From the NCBI GenBank assembly GCA_002803225.1, contig NXFV01001204.1, positions 28,386-92,385 on the forward strand: a DNA stretch of 64,000 nucleotides. Reading direction: 5' to 3'. Position 1 is the stretch's first letter. Each line of letters starts with the position of its first letter. Shown here piece by piece: positions 1-10,665 of this stretch. The notes under the pieces were generated by a model. That model saw only the letters and a program-made list of their open reading frames with translations. It made no database searches and was not told the DNA's origin. This DNA is from Gamarada debralockiae (Eukaryota; Ascomycota; Leotiomycetes; Helotiales; Hyphodiscaceae). The translations under genes and the position numbers were made by a program.

Positions 1-30
1 TTGAAATACCGAATGAGTGAATGAACTTAC

Positions 31-210
31 AGGGCAGGTGCCATTGGAAATGATGCGATCAAAGGACAGCATTTCAGGTACACCGCTGGGAGTTGGAGCA
101 GGCGGTTTGGAGCTGCGCGTAGATTCTGTTGCCTCTGACATAATAGAGGGGGTTCTGGGAGTTGTGGGAGGAACATGGGCAGGTCGACGGTACAGTAAGG
201 TGACAGACAT
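31..210 (-). CDS. 5' exon of a left-running gene, possibly RGS-domain protein (partial)
   Basis: A minus-strand open frame from an ATG at 210 runs to a consensus donor GTAAGT (30-25), giving exactly 60 codons in phase 0. A second in-frame ATG at 141 would start the protein MSEATESTRSS. The exon ends in MLSFDRIISNGTCP, which resembles the stretch just before the RGS box in some fungal regulators of G-protein signalling. That resemblance is from memory of the family, and the domain itself lies outside the window. The splice donor and phase are directly visible; the product name is an inference. The upstream side (211-2276) carries no competing gene, so this is probably the first coding exon. 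Confidence 0.45.
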
Positions 211-2276
211 GGCCGCGTTGCAGTGGCAGAGGTGATGTGGTCTCGATGACTCAAGTTTGCGAGCGACTGTAGTCTTCAATCATTCCGGCTTTGGGTGGCT
301 GAGGAGAGCTGGAGTTCACGCGCGGTCCTGGCTCAATGAATTTAAAGGCTTTGTTGTGTGAAATAAATGAGTGAAATATTTTGAAGAATTGAAAGCAATG
401 TGGTCGACCTGGTTTTGCGGGCGAGTAGTGAGAGGGTGCTTGAGTGAATCCTCCTTCAATTGCTCACTTAGTTTGAGAGATTCAGCAAGCAAATCAGTGA
501 ATAAATCAAGAGATGAAGTAGTACAGATGCAGGCGCAGAAAGGGTGGAGGGTAGGTTGTTAAGCCGAGGCACAACGTGAGAAGATGCCTTGCAAATGTCT
601 GACTTGTCCTGGAATTTGAACACAGCAGCCAAGTGCAGCAGCATCGACACTTCAAATATCCAAGTGGACTTCCACAGAATGATATATCTTGCAAACGACT
701 CAGAACTCACATGGAAGCAAGGCAAAGTTTGGGCCCGTGTTTGTGGGGACAGGTTGAATGGGGGACGGCAGGCACGCCTTGGCCCTGTTGAATGACACCG
801 AAGGGATCAAACTCCTCTAGGGTGCCTTGATAACCCAGAGTTGGCACACACGTCCTAACTAGGACAGGCCCAGCAGCTAGTGCAGTCTATCCTGCATGCT
901 ATGCAAGCTTCGGGGCTTCGAGTTACGACACTATAAGTTGAGGAGCTCTACCTCTACTGCGAGAACAAGTCACAACGTCGGGTGTTTGACGAATCTTGTC
1001 CCCTGGTGGCGTGCTGTACAACCATGCTCTTGACTTGAACTCAGGTCCGGGAACGTGCATTTTATGGACACCCACAGAAGAATAATCGAGTCAAAATGGA
1101 AGAATTGAAGGCCTCCAAGCGCACTCAAATGTGGGGCATCGACTGAATGGGAGGTTTGACTGAAGATCTTTTGTTTCAACGGCACGGCAGTCGCCCCGAC
1201 ACGGATCCACAATCTAAATGCGTGGCACGGGACACTATCTGGTCCAAAGAGGGGCTTGAACATAACTACCGTACAGTAAAGACCAGGAAGCAGTCGAGAT
1301 TAAGTTCGCACCGGCCTGTCACTTGGACCTCTATTGCCAAAAGGGCCAAAACGTGAGTTTTTTCAGATCTTGCCGTGTCCAGTGCTCGAGCAGTGCTGCT
1401 GGCCAATGCAAAATTGCACACGGCCGGCTTAACCAAGTGTTCTCGACGACTGCCGGTGCTCACAATCAGACCTCAGTATATTTTGACGGTCAAGCAAGAG
1501 AACGGTTTATACGCTCAACCCAGCATCCACCCCGAGATGTACGCCCAGATCAGAGCCGATCGGCGCAAGGTGCTATTTCGGAGAGCACGAAGCGAGGAAA
1601 CGGACTTGCTGGAACCAATATATTTCGCCAATGATATCTCTTTCACACCTCCGCTTCCTCTAATTGGATTCTTTAATTGTCCGTCTTTGCCCCACGTCAT
1701 ATCCAGGACTCGCTAATCGAGATTTCAGCGGACCCCCACGATTCCGCCCCTTGCTCCGAGCCTGTCATCTTGACACCCACTTGCAAGCCGTGAGTCGAGA
1801 ACCTCAGAACCAAATTACTTCCAGGTCTTCCCAGAAACCCGGTTGAAATTTTCGAGGCCGGCAAACACGAGCCAAAGAACTTGTACCTAAGGCGTCAACA
1901 TTTCGGACACAGCACCCTGATTCTGCAGGAGCTTTGCAGCACGAGATCCTGTTGCCTTTTGCCATTCCACAACATGGCTTGCCGATTTCTCGAACCTCGA
2001 CTCCCGACCGAAATCAGTTGTATTCGTGTCCCTGCATTAAATACCTTCTGTGAGTCGTCTTCTAAACAGACAACCTCTGCATCGGGGAATACACGTTGCT
2101 TCCGCGAGAGTTTTGAGGGTGTATGGAGGAGATTTACATCATCTGTCACTCACAAATTTGACATCTGATCGGATGAAGCTTGAAAGTGTCTTTTTCTCTC
2201 CGAATGGTCTCGGAGTCGCACAAATCGGCGACCATGACTGAAAGATGTGGAGAGTCTTCAATCTACCTTGGTCTCA
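211..2276. other. Intergenic DNA, no supported gene
   Basis: About 2 kb with only short open frames on both strands. None shows a domain, a signal peptide or a convincing splice pattern. The longest (1375-1716, plus strand, 113 codons) has no recognisable motif. The left part is presumably the promoter and 5' leader of the gene whose first exon is at 31-210. Confidence 0.5.
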
Positions 2277-2278
2277 TA

Positions 2279-2563
2279 CTGTAGTAATTGGCACATAAGA
2301 TAATATCTTATGTGTTTTTCGTTGGCAATTCGTCAGATGAACCGTATCTTATCTGGTAGTATCTTATGTAAATTTTCGAAGGTTTAGGCTCTTAGTCCCT
2401 GTAAATTTAGCGACTGAAAGGCTGAAGTCTGTGGAATTTCGGGTTAGGCTGTCAATGAAGATAATATCTTAAATGATTCCTTGACCAAGCTTCAATTGGA
2501 ACCATATCTTATCTGGCTAGTATTTTATAAGTTGTCTATTATCTTATGTGCCAATTACTACGG
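2279..2563. mobile_element. MITE with 25-bp perfect terminal inverted repeats and TA target duplication
   Basis: Positions 2281-2305 and 2537-2561 are perfect inverted repeats of 25 bp (outer end GTAGTAATTGGCACATAAG). Two further bases at each end match with one mismatch (CT against CC). Both ends are flanked by TA (2277-2278 and 2564-2565), the target duplication typical of Tc1/mariner elements. The 285-bp element has no coding capacity. Inside are several copies of ATCTTATCTGG-like and AAGATAATATCTTA-like motifs, including a 23-bp near palindrome at the left end, so subterminal repeats are present as well. This is a non-autonomous DNA transposon; the autonomous partner is not in the window. 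Confidence 0.9.
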
Positions 2564-2866
2564 TAGCTTATTGCTTTCGAAACATATCGATGCATGTCCC
2601 TTCCCGTGCCACTGTCTTCTTGATTTTCTCCCTCTCCAACTGTCTTTCAGGGGTCAAGATGCTTCGATGAGATGGACGTCCAATCACGTGGCTCCCTCAT
2701 GAGCAAAAGTTGTGCTACGAGATACGGCTTTTCTCAAAGCCGAAGGAGGGGCAGCATATTGCCCCTGAGTTTCTATTGTCTTAAGTTACTCAAACTTTCT
2801 TTATTTCAAATTATCGATATGTTTTGCTTTGCTTCCAGTTCGAGCAACGTCACATACCTGTTCCAT

Positions 2867-3530
2867 CTACCAGTGCTTCTCCTCAATGGGAACCTCGTTG
2901 ACATCAACTCCCTCCTTGAACCATCTCTCGCTATCAGCGAGCTTGACATCATTCCCACTCATCTGCCTCTTCCTCATCCTTCCATCCTCAGCAAATGTCC
3001 AGTCTTCAAGACCATAAGTCCTCCACCACTGTCCTGACTCATCATGCCATTCGTACCAGAATTGGACAGCTATCTACCCATTCTTATCAGCTAGATCCCA
3101 CATGAACACCATAAAAGCCTCAATCTTTCCCCACCAACCGCCCGAGCCGCCCAAATCGAACTTCCCCGGTGGAAATTAGGCGCGTAACGTACCTTGTTGT
3201 CAGTAAAAGCAAACAGCTCCTTCCTCAACCGATATCCATTCTCCACCGACCACTTCTTGGTCAAGAACTCCACAATCTCATCATGGCCCTTCAAGAAAGT
3301 GTCTCTGTTGCGCCAAATGGAGTCGGTAGTGTAACCATTCTTCACAATCGAGGGATTCCTAGCAATGTCTCAAATCAGTCTCCACCTCCAACTTTTCTAT
3401 CCCTCTTGGCGAAAGGAAAACCCTTGAGCACGAACCTCGTATTCCACAAATCCTGTGCAGCTTTAACTTTTATCTGTGCTGTCTCCGCGGTAAAGGGCGG
3501 AAGCGGTGGCTTGGTTGTGGAGGAAGCCAT
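2867..3530 (-). CDS. DUF1348 family protein (NTF2-like fold)
   Basis: Three exons join in frame: 3530-3436, 3358-3193 and 3073-2867, giving 155 residues, the usual length of the DUF1348 family. Introns are 77 bp (GTTCGT..CTAG) and 119 bp (GTACGT..TAG). Visible family features are AAQDLWNTR, TDSIWRNRDTF, FLTKKWSVENGYRLRKELF, then FWYEWHDESGQWWRTYG and LEDWTFAEDGRMRKR, a tryptophan-rich core typical of this NTF2/SnoaL-like small protein. Its biochemical role is not established in the family. The frame is open upstream to 3632, so a longer start with a basic N-terminus (possible mitochondrial signal) cannot be excluded, but MASSTTKPPLPPFT is the more usual start. It is convergent with the gene exon at 31-210 only across the MITE. 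Confidence 0.9.
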
Positions 3531-4334
3531 GTTTCTGGTATTGTAGTACGAAAGGTTTGCTTGTGGAACACGGAGTCGAAGAGGAAATGCTTTTTTATAT
3601 GAGATGGTGCAGAACTTCGAAAACAAGCTCATACTTTTTCCTTTTATGTCCGCTTCAGATTAAATAGAGCTTTCCATTGGTATGAACAATATGACGAGTC
3701 TTAAATGGATCCCCGCGGGGTTTGAAAAGACGGGTTTGAACTTGACGTTCAAGAGAAGGGAACTGAATAATCTTTCTGCAGTATCAGACCATCAGGATCC
3801 CGAAATGAGTCCGCTAGTTCGATGTTCAAGTTCTTAGAATGACTGTACATATCTTACATAAGATCCCCGGACCCAAAAGCAGCCAAAGCACTATCCCATT
3901 ACCCCTCTATGCTCCTCATGCCTCAAAATCCAGGTCCAAAAGCCCAGACAAGTCGGAAGTTGTCAGCGAGCTCTCAAACATGACGCAATTGGGGGCCAGA
4001 TGAGAAATCATTGTTCAAAATCGTAACAGCGAGCAAAACAAAGTTTCAGGAAATCAAATACTTCCATGTGAAAATAGTGGATCTTTGCATGATTTTTGGG
4101 AGCACAACTAATCAGGTGGGTTGCTCGTTCCTGAACTCGGCCGCGAGATCGCTGAGCTCCGATGCAACCCCCCACTGTTTAGCGTAAGATAAAAGCTCAG
4201 GGTCCTGCTGAGCTTCAACGATGCAACCATTGACTATTCTATCTGCGAGATCTTCCGCTCTTTTGATCGTTTCTGTACTTACCTCATATCTTACATATTC
4301 ATATCTCACCAAAGAACTTCAAGACACAGTAAAG
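3531..4334. promoter_or_regulatory. Shared upstream region of DUF1348 and peroxiredoxin genes
   Basis: An 0.8-kb stretch between two divergent genes. A 66-codon minus-strand open frame (4312-4112) overlaps the presumed 5' leader of the peroxiredoxin and has no recognisable motif, so I leave it out as a gene. No specific operator could be read with confidence. Confidence 0.4.
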
Positions 4335-5031
4335 ATGGCAGAACTCAAGGTCGGAGATAGCTTCCCAAGCGGTGTTACTTTCAGCTACGTCCCTTACACG
4401 CCAGAGAATGGCGACATTACTTCATGCGGTATTCCCATCAATTATGATGCCAGCAAAGGTCTGGATTTCCTCTTCGCAATCCCAGTTCCCTATCCCAAAT
4501 TCCAAAGCCTCCATCAACCTCCATCCATTCTTCAAACCCCTCTCCCAGACGCCGAATCTACGCTGATGAGAACGAACTACAGAGTGGGCCGGCAAGAAAG
4601 TCGTCGTCTTCTCCGTCCCGGGCGCCTTCACGCCCGGCTGCTCAGCCAAGCATCTCCCAGGTTTCATCCAGAACCTCTCTGCATTGAAGGCGAAGGGCGT
4701 TGATATCGTGGCTTGCATTGCGTTCAATGATGCGTGGGTTATGAGTGCGTGGGGCAAGGCCAATGGCATTAAGGATGATTCAATTGTAAGAACACCTACC
4801 CCGTCAGGAATTGTACACACTTAGGAGCAGATGGCTGATCGTGTTTGGCATAAACAGCTCTTTCTCTCGGACCCTGGCACCGAATTCTCGAAGAAGCTCG
4901 GCTGGACATTGGGTGAGCGTACCGCTCGTTATGCCTTGGTGATTGATAACGGCAAGATCACATATGCGGAGAAGGAGCCTGGTCGTGAGGTTACGGTCTC
5001 CAGTGCTGAGGCTGTGTTGGCCAAGCTCTAG
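4335..5031 (+). CDS. Peroxiredoxin of the Prx5/AhpC-TSA type (Pmp20/Ahp1-like), probably peroxisomal
   Basis: Three exons (4335-4458, 4583-4785, 4858-5031) give 166 residues, normal for Prx5-type thiol peroxidases, which reduce hydrogen peroxide and alkyl hydroperoxides. The peroxidatic site [12 protein letters not shown] places the catalytic cysteine at about residue 61, followed by LPGFIQN and, in exon 3, [15 protein letters not shown], both conserved in the family. Introns are 124 bp and 72 bp; the second has a GCTGAT branch site 17 bp before its acceptor. The protein ends in AKL, a known variant of the C-terminal PTS1 signal and the same tail as yeast Pmp20, so peroxisomal import is likely; this is inference. 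A start at 4335 matches the family N-terminus MAELKVGD. Confidence 0.95.
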
Positions 5032-6033
5032 ATGGGGACAGAAAAGTTCTTGACTTAGAGCGATACCTGGAGTTTGCAGACGGGTTGAATGGAGCTCTGG
5101 CGATGATCTTGTGTCTTATGAACTGAATTGATATTAGATAGATAAATATGGTAGAGAGGAATACGATGAAGACCTCTCCTACGCATTTCTCGTCCTTTGG
5201 TACATCTATGGGGAACTTCAGTGATCCGCTTTCAGAATGCCTACATATATTTCTTTCGCAGCGCCAAGGACATCTCCAAGATGGTTCGGAGATCCAGAGG
5301 GTGGTTACAGTGACGCCTGCTGTCCTTGGCGATGTGTGTGCACAGCAACTGTGCAGTCTGAGAAGGTATGATGGAAGAGGGTTTAGCAACTTTCAGGTTA
5401 TGGGTGTCAATGCATGATAGATCAACCTTGCTTATTTGAGCTTTGTCGTTGTCGAGATCATTGTCGTCAAGTTCAATATGCTCGCGGATTCCTCGCGTCA
5501 ACCTGCTTCGAATGGCGCAAACAAGGAAGTCAAGGCGCCCAATCCTTTGAAAAGAGGGCACAATTTGCCCGCGGGAGCCATTGAATGGCAGTTATGACAT
5601 TCAATTGAGTTCCAACGCCCGTCTGCATCCTCCTCTATCCCTCCATTTATGGCTATTGTGCTCGACAAAGGCCTTCAACATACGGCGCCCACCCCAAGAC
5701 GCTCGCCAGAGGCCCAATCTGGAATAGCTTGACTGTCAACTAACAGTAGAGTTTGTGCCATCTGCCGCAACCTAATAGAACCCGTCTTACCTTCCTTTCT
5801 CATCGTGATATGGAACCTGTGGGGCGGATAGAATTGCCGCCAGAAGATGGTCGGTCATTGCTGGATCGAACGTTTGAAGGAATTCCAAGCATCTGGCATG
5901 TGCCACAATAGCATCAATGCATTGAGGCATGAACGCAGCACGAGTTTGAGTGCCCAAGGGTTGGATCTGAGTGTTGAATTTGTTTTCTATTGTGCCCATG
6001 CCTATATGTACACCATCGCCAGCCCGGCCTCCA
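5032..6033. other. Intergenic region between convergent genes
   Basis: Peroxiredoxin and the complex I subunit run toward each other here. Minus-strand frames at 5561-5241 (106 codons) and 5999-5787 (70 codons) are open but lack motifs and are probably 3' untranslated DNA. No repeat or RNA gene was seen. Confidence 0.4.
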
Positions 6034-6596
6034 TCATATGCCCGTCTTTACCAATCCTGTAACTTTATCCTCGATCTCTTTGTCTGACAGGCCTAGTTCT
6101 GGTCAGCCTTGCTCAGTCCTAGGCTCTGCAGAATCTGGAACATACCTGCTAATGACTCGCTCTTCTCCTTTCCGAATTCTGTATTTAAAATCAGCCTCTG
6201 GACTTCCATCGTCTGCTTCTGGTAATCGCGCAAGAGAAGGAATGCATCGAATCAACCCACCATATCTTGCGTAGACTCTCGGTTGTGTGCCAGCAGCTTC
6301 TCGGAGCATGATGGGAGTATGCGGATTGTTCTTCTTCATCGTAGGATATGCGCGCGCAAGGAATGACCTGTATTGATGGGAATCAGCCCGCGCTCTCTAA
6401 ACCTGATCCTGTGCTCCAAGCAGCGACTTCTTTGGATCTGCCAGGACTCCAGCAGTGCTGCGTCGTCTTCCCAAAGCCTGATGATTCATATAGACCCTAT
6501 GCGCACTCACCTCGTAGGGCCACTGTGCTCCGCCGTCTGACAAAACAGGAACCGGACTTCCTTCAGCGTCTGCGAGAACACATATTTGCCTGACAT
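6034..6596 (-). CDS. NDUFA2: NADH:ubiquinone oxidoreductase subunit NDUFA2 (B8/10.5 kDa type)
   Basis: Four exons (6596-6511, 6367-6261, 6178-6146, 6092-6034) join in phase to a 94-residue protein, the length of the NDUFA2 subunit of mitochondrial complex I. The chain reads MSGKYVFSQTLKEVRFLFCQ at the start, then SFLARAYPTMKKNNPHTPI and REAAGTQPRVYARYEFGKEK, ending SLAGLSDKEIEDKV and TGLVK; these are the thioredoxin-like core blocks of the family. Introns are 143, 82 and 53 bp, all GT..AG, and the third exon is only 33 nt. It is an accessory, non-catalytic subunit of the matrix arm on the inner membrane. The gene is divergent from the pyruvate carrier gene 362 bp away, so the two may share a promoter. 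Confidence 0.95.
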
Positions 6597-6958
6597 CTTG
6601 CCCTTTCAGTCTTCGATCTCTTTGTGGTGATTCAATTGATCGCGGCTTAAGCTATTCGCATGTCCAAATGAAGCTCAATAATTGTCGTTAACGCACCTCG
6701 CATAAGTCACTTGCATAAGTGGCGCTAAAGTTATGCAATCGGGCATGATGGCCGATACCAACAACCCCGATTTGCGCTTCAACATATTTCGGAGACCTTA
6801 TCCAGTATTTGCCCTGCGTGAGATTCCATTTCACAACAACTTCGGTCCTTTCTCACTTGGATCTGTCGCCTCACTAATTGCCATACCTTCACTTCTTTGA
6901 AGGGATAATCTTCAATTGTCATTTCTGCTTTGAGAAAGGAAACAGGGACGCAGTCATA
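6597..6958. promoter_or_regulatory. Divergent promoter between NDUFA2 and MPC2 genes
   Basis: A 362-bp gap separates the start codons of two nuclear genes for mitochondrial inner-membrane proteins transcribed in opposite directions. Co-regulation is inferred from the arrangement only; I could not read a specific factor site. Confidence 0.5.
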
Positions 6959-7736
6959 ATGCCCGCCACAACCACCCTCTTCCGCGCCGGTCGTCCAGCA
7001 TTCCGCTCCAACTTCTTCACAGCTCAAGTTACGAGACAAACAAGAACAAGATTCGGTGGCAGAAGATGGCAGAGCACAGCTGCGCCCACTGAACCCATTC
7101 AGCAGAGTGTCTTCAAGAAGTTGTGGGACAGTCCTGTCGGAGTCAAGACTGTTCACTTCTGGTACGCCCCCCAATTTTGCACCTCAGGACTCACACAACT
7201 AACAATGACTTAGGGCGCCTGTTATGAAGGTATTTGCTCCTGTCTAAAGACTTCCTCTGCGAGCTCCCGATGCACCTTTCGGGGATAATCAAACATACTC
7301 CGCAGCAGAAATAAGCAGATCAATTACTGACTATGGTGGATGATAGTGGTGCATCGTCATCGCCGGCATATCTGATTTCTACCGTCCAGCTGAGAAGCTC
7401 TCCTTAACACAGAATGTTGCCCTTACTTGTACCGGTGCCATCTGGACTCGATGGTGCTTGATTATCAAGCCAAGGAACATCCTGTATGTCCGCTCCTCCT
7501 TTGCTTCCTTGGTGCTTGAATGAAAAATCTTGGACGTGGCTAATATGGGAAACAGCCTTGCAGCAGTCAACTTCTTCCTCGGCATCGTCGGTGTCGTCCA
7601 AGTCTCCCGCATTGTATCTTATAATATGTCGCATAAGGGCGAAACCGTCAGTGGTCAGGTCAAGGAGGCGAAAGAAGATGTCACGGATGTTGCTAAGGAC
7701 TTGAAGGCTAAGGTTGAAGATACTGTTAAGTCATAA
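6959..7736 (+). CDS. MPC2: Mitochondrial pyruvate carrier subunit, MPC2/MPC3 type
   Basis: Four exons (6959-7161, 7214-7229, 7347-7483, 7556-7736) give 178 residues. Exon 2 has only 16 nt and encodes part of the block HFWAPVMKW. The core continues WCIVIAGISDFYRPAEKLSL, then TQNVALTCTGAIWTRW, IIKPRNILLAAVNFFLGIVG and YQ-like VVQVSRI, matching the MPC2 branch (STHFWAP.. and KLSLxQN.AL) rather than MPC1. The 65-residue N-terminus is rich in Arg, Ser and Thr, as a mitochondrial presequence would be, and the C-terminal tail is a charged amphipathic stretch (KEAKEDVTDVAKDLKAK). The family forms an inner-membrane heterodimer with MPC1 that imports pyruvate into the matrix. The MPC1 partner is not in the window. 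Confidence 0.95.
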
Positions 7737-8967
7737 GTTGGCACAAAATCTTGGGGCTGATAGGTGGAATGGGTAAAGGGTTTGCAGGGCTGTGTTGCAC
7801 TGGTGGAATAGAGGGTTTAGAAGTGGGGTGGACATCTACTTTCCCAAATTGAAGGCAGGTGCTCCCCTTTTGCTCTCTGCATGAATAATGGACAGGTCAA
7901 ACAGATTCGAAAGATACACAGATATAAGGTCAGGATGGGAATGCATTGCATGTTTCGAGCCTGACTGTATCATAGAATCGTTAATACTTCATGCATTGCA
8001 ATCAATTGATTTCTTTGAGAGTTTTCAAATTGTATTTGTCAACTTGGCCTCACTGCGGCCCAATCTGGGTAATCAATTCCTTTCTCCAGCCCTTTTTCTT
8101 CCCAGTTGGTGAATGCTGGATCGCACTCACAATTCAGTGCCACTCAAATCAAGTATAAAAGGCTTTCAATCGTCCTTTTTCACAATAACGACCATAATAG
8201 CTAATGATCTAGAGAACACGGCGAAGCAGAGTTGCTGCGCTGTCCCATGTTGTTGGGTGAAAAGATATGCATCGTCACTGGCTCACCTCAACACCAGAGG
8301 ACTGTTACCCTGACCACTCTTGGCGTCTTGTAGCGTCCTGTCGAAGCTGTCATTGCCAATGCATCTATTGTAGCAGGTTCTACCTATTGTCGTCTTCTTT
8401 CTTTTGTCATCATTGTTTTCAGTGTTTATCTGTCCTCCCAGCCATAGGCAACTCCGAAGACGAAAAGAGCTGGCAGCCACATGCACCACCTGTAGGGACT
8501 TTCTTTAATCTGCAAGAGACTGATCATAGGAATAGTAGAACTGCTCACATCCTCAATACAAATATATCATATTAATAACAAGAAGATTTCAATAATTGGT
8601 GATGGTTGGATTAGTGAAATGTTTGTGAGACGAGTCGGCGATGCCATTGAAGCTAAACTGGCTTGGGCAAGCACCCAAGTGTAACTGAATGCTTTAAGAT
8701 GAGGGGATAATCTTCACCCCTTTCACGCCTTTAGCGGAGGCGCCTTATTAAACCTGTAAAGCCCTTTCTATGACTTGTCTTATTTATGTGTATAGTTGCT
8801 CTCCCTCCCATTCCTCAGTAGTTAAAGGACACATAAATTCACCTGCTCAGCTCCGAATTTCACTCTGCAAGTGAACTCGTCCCACAACACTGAGCACCAT
8901 CGACTCTCTCTTCCCAGCCCTCGTCAACTTATCACACGAACGGCCGAGTATCCAGCTCCCACCACTC
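7737..8967. other. Intergenic region, nothing recognised
   Basis: Short open frames on both strands (for example 8267-8575 plus) have no motif. A pyrimidine-rich stretch at 8880-8960 precedes the next ATG and looks like a fungal core promoter or leader. Confidence 0.4.
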
Positions 8968-9276
8968 ATGTTTCTTCGACAAGCAATCATCCTCGCTGCT
9001 GCTCTTCTACCAATGGCAGCTCTCACGGCTCCTCTCACGGTAAGACCCTATCTTCACTTCTCTCCACTTCTCCCAGGTTTCGAGAATCAAACTGACAATG
9101 TTTCGAGAGCCCCCGAGTCCACGAAGATCATGAGCCTCAACACTCGAGGCGAAATCGTCGCCCTCCGCAGCCCCATGCGTGAGCTTCAGGGGCAGGTGCA
9201 CAACCGAGCTTGTGCCCCCGATAATGGACGCTCCGACCCTAGAAAGGACGAGAAGCGGTTAGTGAAAGATATATAG
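8968..9276 (+). CDS. Putative small secreted protein (uncertain exon structure)
   Basis: From the ATG at 8968 the frame begins MFLRQAIILAAALLPMAALT, a good signal peptide with an A-L-T-A type cleavage region, followed by a charged tail. The open frame gives 102 residues. A donor-like GTAAGA occurs at 9040, right after the signal peptide (24 codons), and candidate acceptors lie at 9076 and 9107, so the mature region may be read differently from the open frame. No domain is recognised. The presence of a second signal-peptide ORF 840 bp downstream suggests a pair of small secreted proteins, but this is inference. Confidence 0.35.
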   Translation: MFLRQAIILAAALLPMAALTAPLTVRPYLHFSPLLPGFENQTDNVSRAPESTKIMSLNTRGEIVALRSPMRELQGQVHNRACAPDNGRSDPRKDEKRLVKDI

Positions 9277-9805
9277 AAGGAGGTTGGAGAGAAAGGCGAG
9301 CTCGATGGTCTTCACCATGGTACGGGAAAAACACGATTGTGAATTACCATCGAAACTGATGCGCTGTTGGGCACAATCTTCCTCACGGGCCGTGGAAGCG
9401 AGGGGAAGATTGGGGTAGCTCGCTGTTGATACTTTCCAATGCTTCCCCAAGTAGAAGATGCCGACGGCTTCAATCACAAATTTCTGGCCCCCCAGCCATT
9501 TTGAAAATTCTTACCTGGAGCTCCTGAATTTGGAAATGACCTGAATAGTGTTACGCAACGCTGATCGATGTTCATGCCTCTATTGTCTTCCTCTCCCTCG
9601 TACAATTGGGATATGGTATCACGCAGGTTCAGCATCTCAACATCTGTCCTCCCAGTGTTTTTCCTTCATCTGCTTTTCACCTTTACCCTCACGACCTGGG
9701 AATCTTCGAGAGTAAACTTGACTCCCTCCGCTCGAAGCTCATTCACCCTTCAAGACCTACAGTATAACCACCTAGATCACCCAAACCCACAACCATTCCG
9801 CAGCC
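9277..9805. other. Intergenic region before second secreted-protein ORF
   Basis: No gene seen. Pyrimidine-rich blocks at 9575-9780 and a purine-poor leader directly precede the ATG at 9806, as in many fungal promoters. Confidence 0.35.
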
Positions 9806-10126
9806 ATGTATCTCAAACTCTCGGTCATCCTCATCGCCGGTTCCATACTCAGTACCACCCACGCTCTCCCAAACTTCAGTTTAAGCTTCCTCGTGGAGAA
9901 AACACATTGGGTAAGGGGTTTAACACTTTCCTTTACCTTCCCAAATCAGTGTGTGGATAAATTGACATATAGATCATGGTTTCCCACCCACAACCTAGAG
10001 CGGCTCCGACACTATGCTCAAGTACCGCGCTTGCCCAGAGACAATGCAAGGAGCCGGCAGGAGTTGACAACCGACGTCCAGAATGGGAGTATCAAGGGTA
10101 CGAAGGCTGATGGATCTTGCATCTAA
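9806..10126 (+). CDS. Putative small secreted protein
   Basis: The ORF begins MYLKLSVILIAGSILSTTHA, a clear signal peptide with an STTHA-L cleavage region. It has 106 residues if unspliced. A 39-bp segment (9911-9949) with donor GTAAGG and acceptor CAG could be removed without changing the frame, giving 93 residues. Two cysteines remain (one after the possible intron, one near the C-terminus). The mature part is basic and polar with no recognised domain. It could be a secreted effector-like protein, but that is only inferred from size and signal peptide. Confidence 0.4.
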   Translation: MYLKLSVILIAGSILSTTHALPNFSLSFLVEKTHWVRGLTLSFTFPNQCVDKLTYRSWFPTHNLERLRHYAQVPRLPRDNARSRQELTTDVQNGSIKGTKADGSCI

Positions 10127-10665
10127 ATGGATGTCAGCACGCAAGTTATAGAAGGCTTGGATGTTGTTTAGATGAAGGTCGGGTAGGGTTAGCTTGAAAG
10201 CATCCTATTGCGCTTTCTGTGCAGCAAGAACGATGGAGCGGAGTCAACTTGCTCCATCTATGTCACGCTAGCATGGCTTTCCACCCTTTTCAAAATTTCG
10301 TTGGCATTCATCCATTCCATCTACCATGCACAATGGATTTTGTGGACACTATACAATACAAGCTTCTTCTACCTCTGAATGCCCTTGATATCAATCAAAA
10401 CACCTTTTGACCTCCCGTCCATATAACACCAGACTTCCATAAACGACTCACAATATCTTTCTTCCTCCAGAGGTACCGCGTCAATACCGAAAGTGCTCAA
10501 AGCTTGCACTAGATCTGGGACCAGCCCACCGCTGCCCTCCTCCCTTCGTATTCAATCACAAAAACCGCCAAGCGTAAAATAAGTTGCGGGGTCGTTCATG
10601 GATCGTTGTTCGTGTTCGTTTGCGTTTTGTAGTGCCATATTAGTAAGAAGTGCTTGAGATGCATG
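10127..10665. other. Intergenic 3' region
   Basis: No gene recognised. It lies between the small secreted ORF and the 3' end of the minus-strand Skt5 gene. A plus-strand 63-codon frame at 10219-10410 has no motif. Confidence 0.4.

Noticed and set aside
4112..4312. 66-codon minus-strand frame upstream of the peroxiredoxin
   Set aside because: No motif, overlaps the presumed 5' leader of the peroxiredoxin gene and has no promoter space of its own.
5787..5999. 70-codon minus-strand frame starting MGTIENKFNTQ just beyond the NDUFA2 stop
   Set aside because: The complex I subunit is complete without it; it is most likely 3' untranslated DNA.
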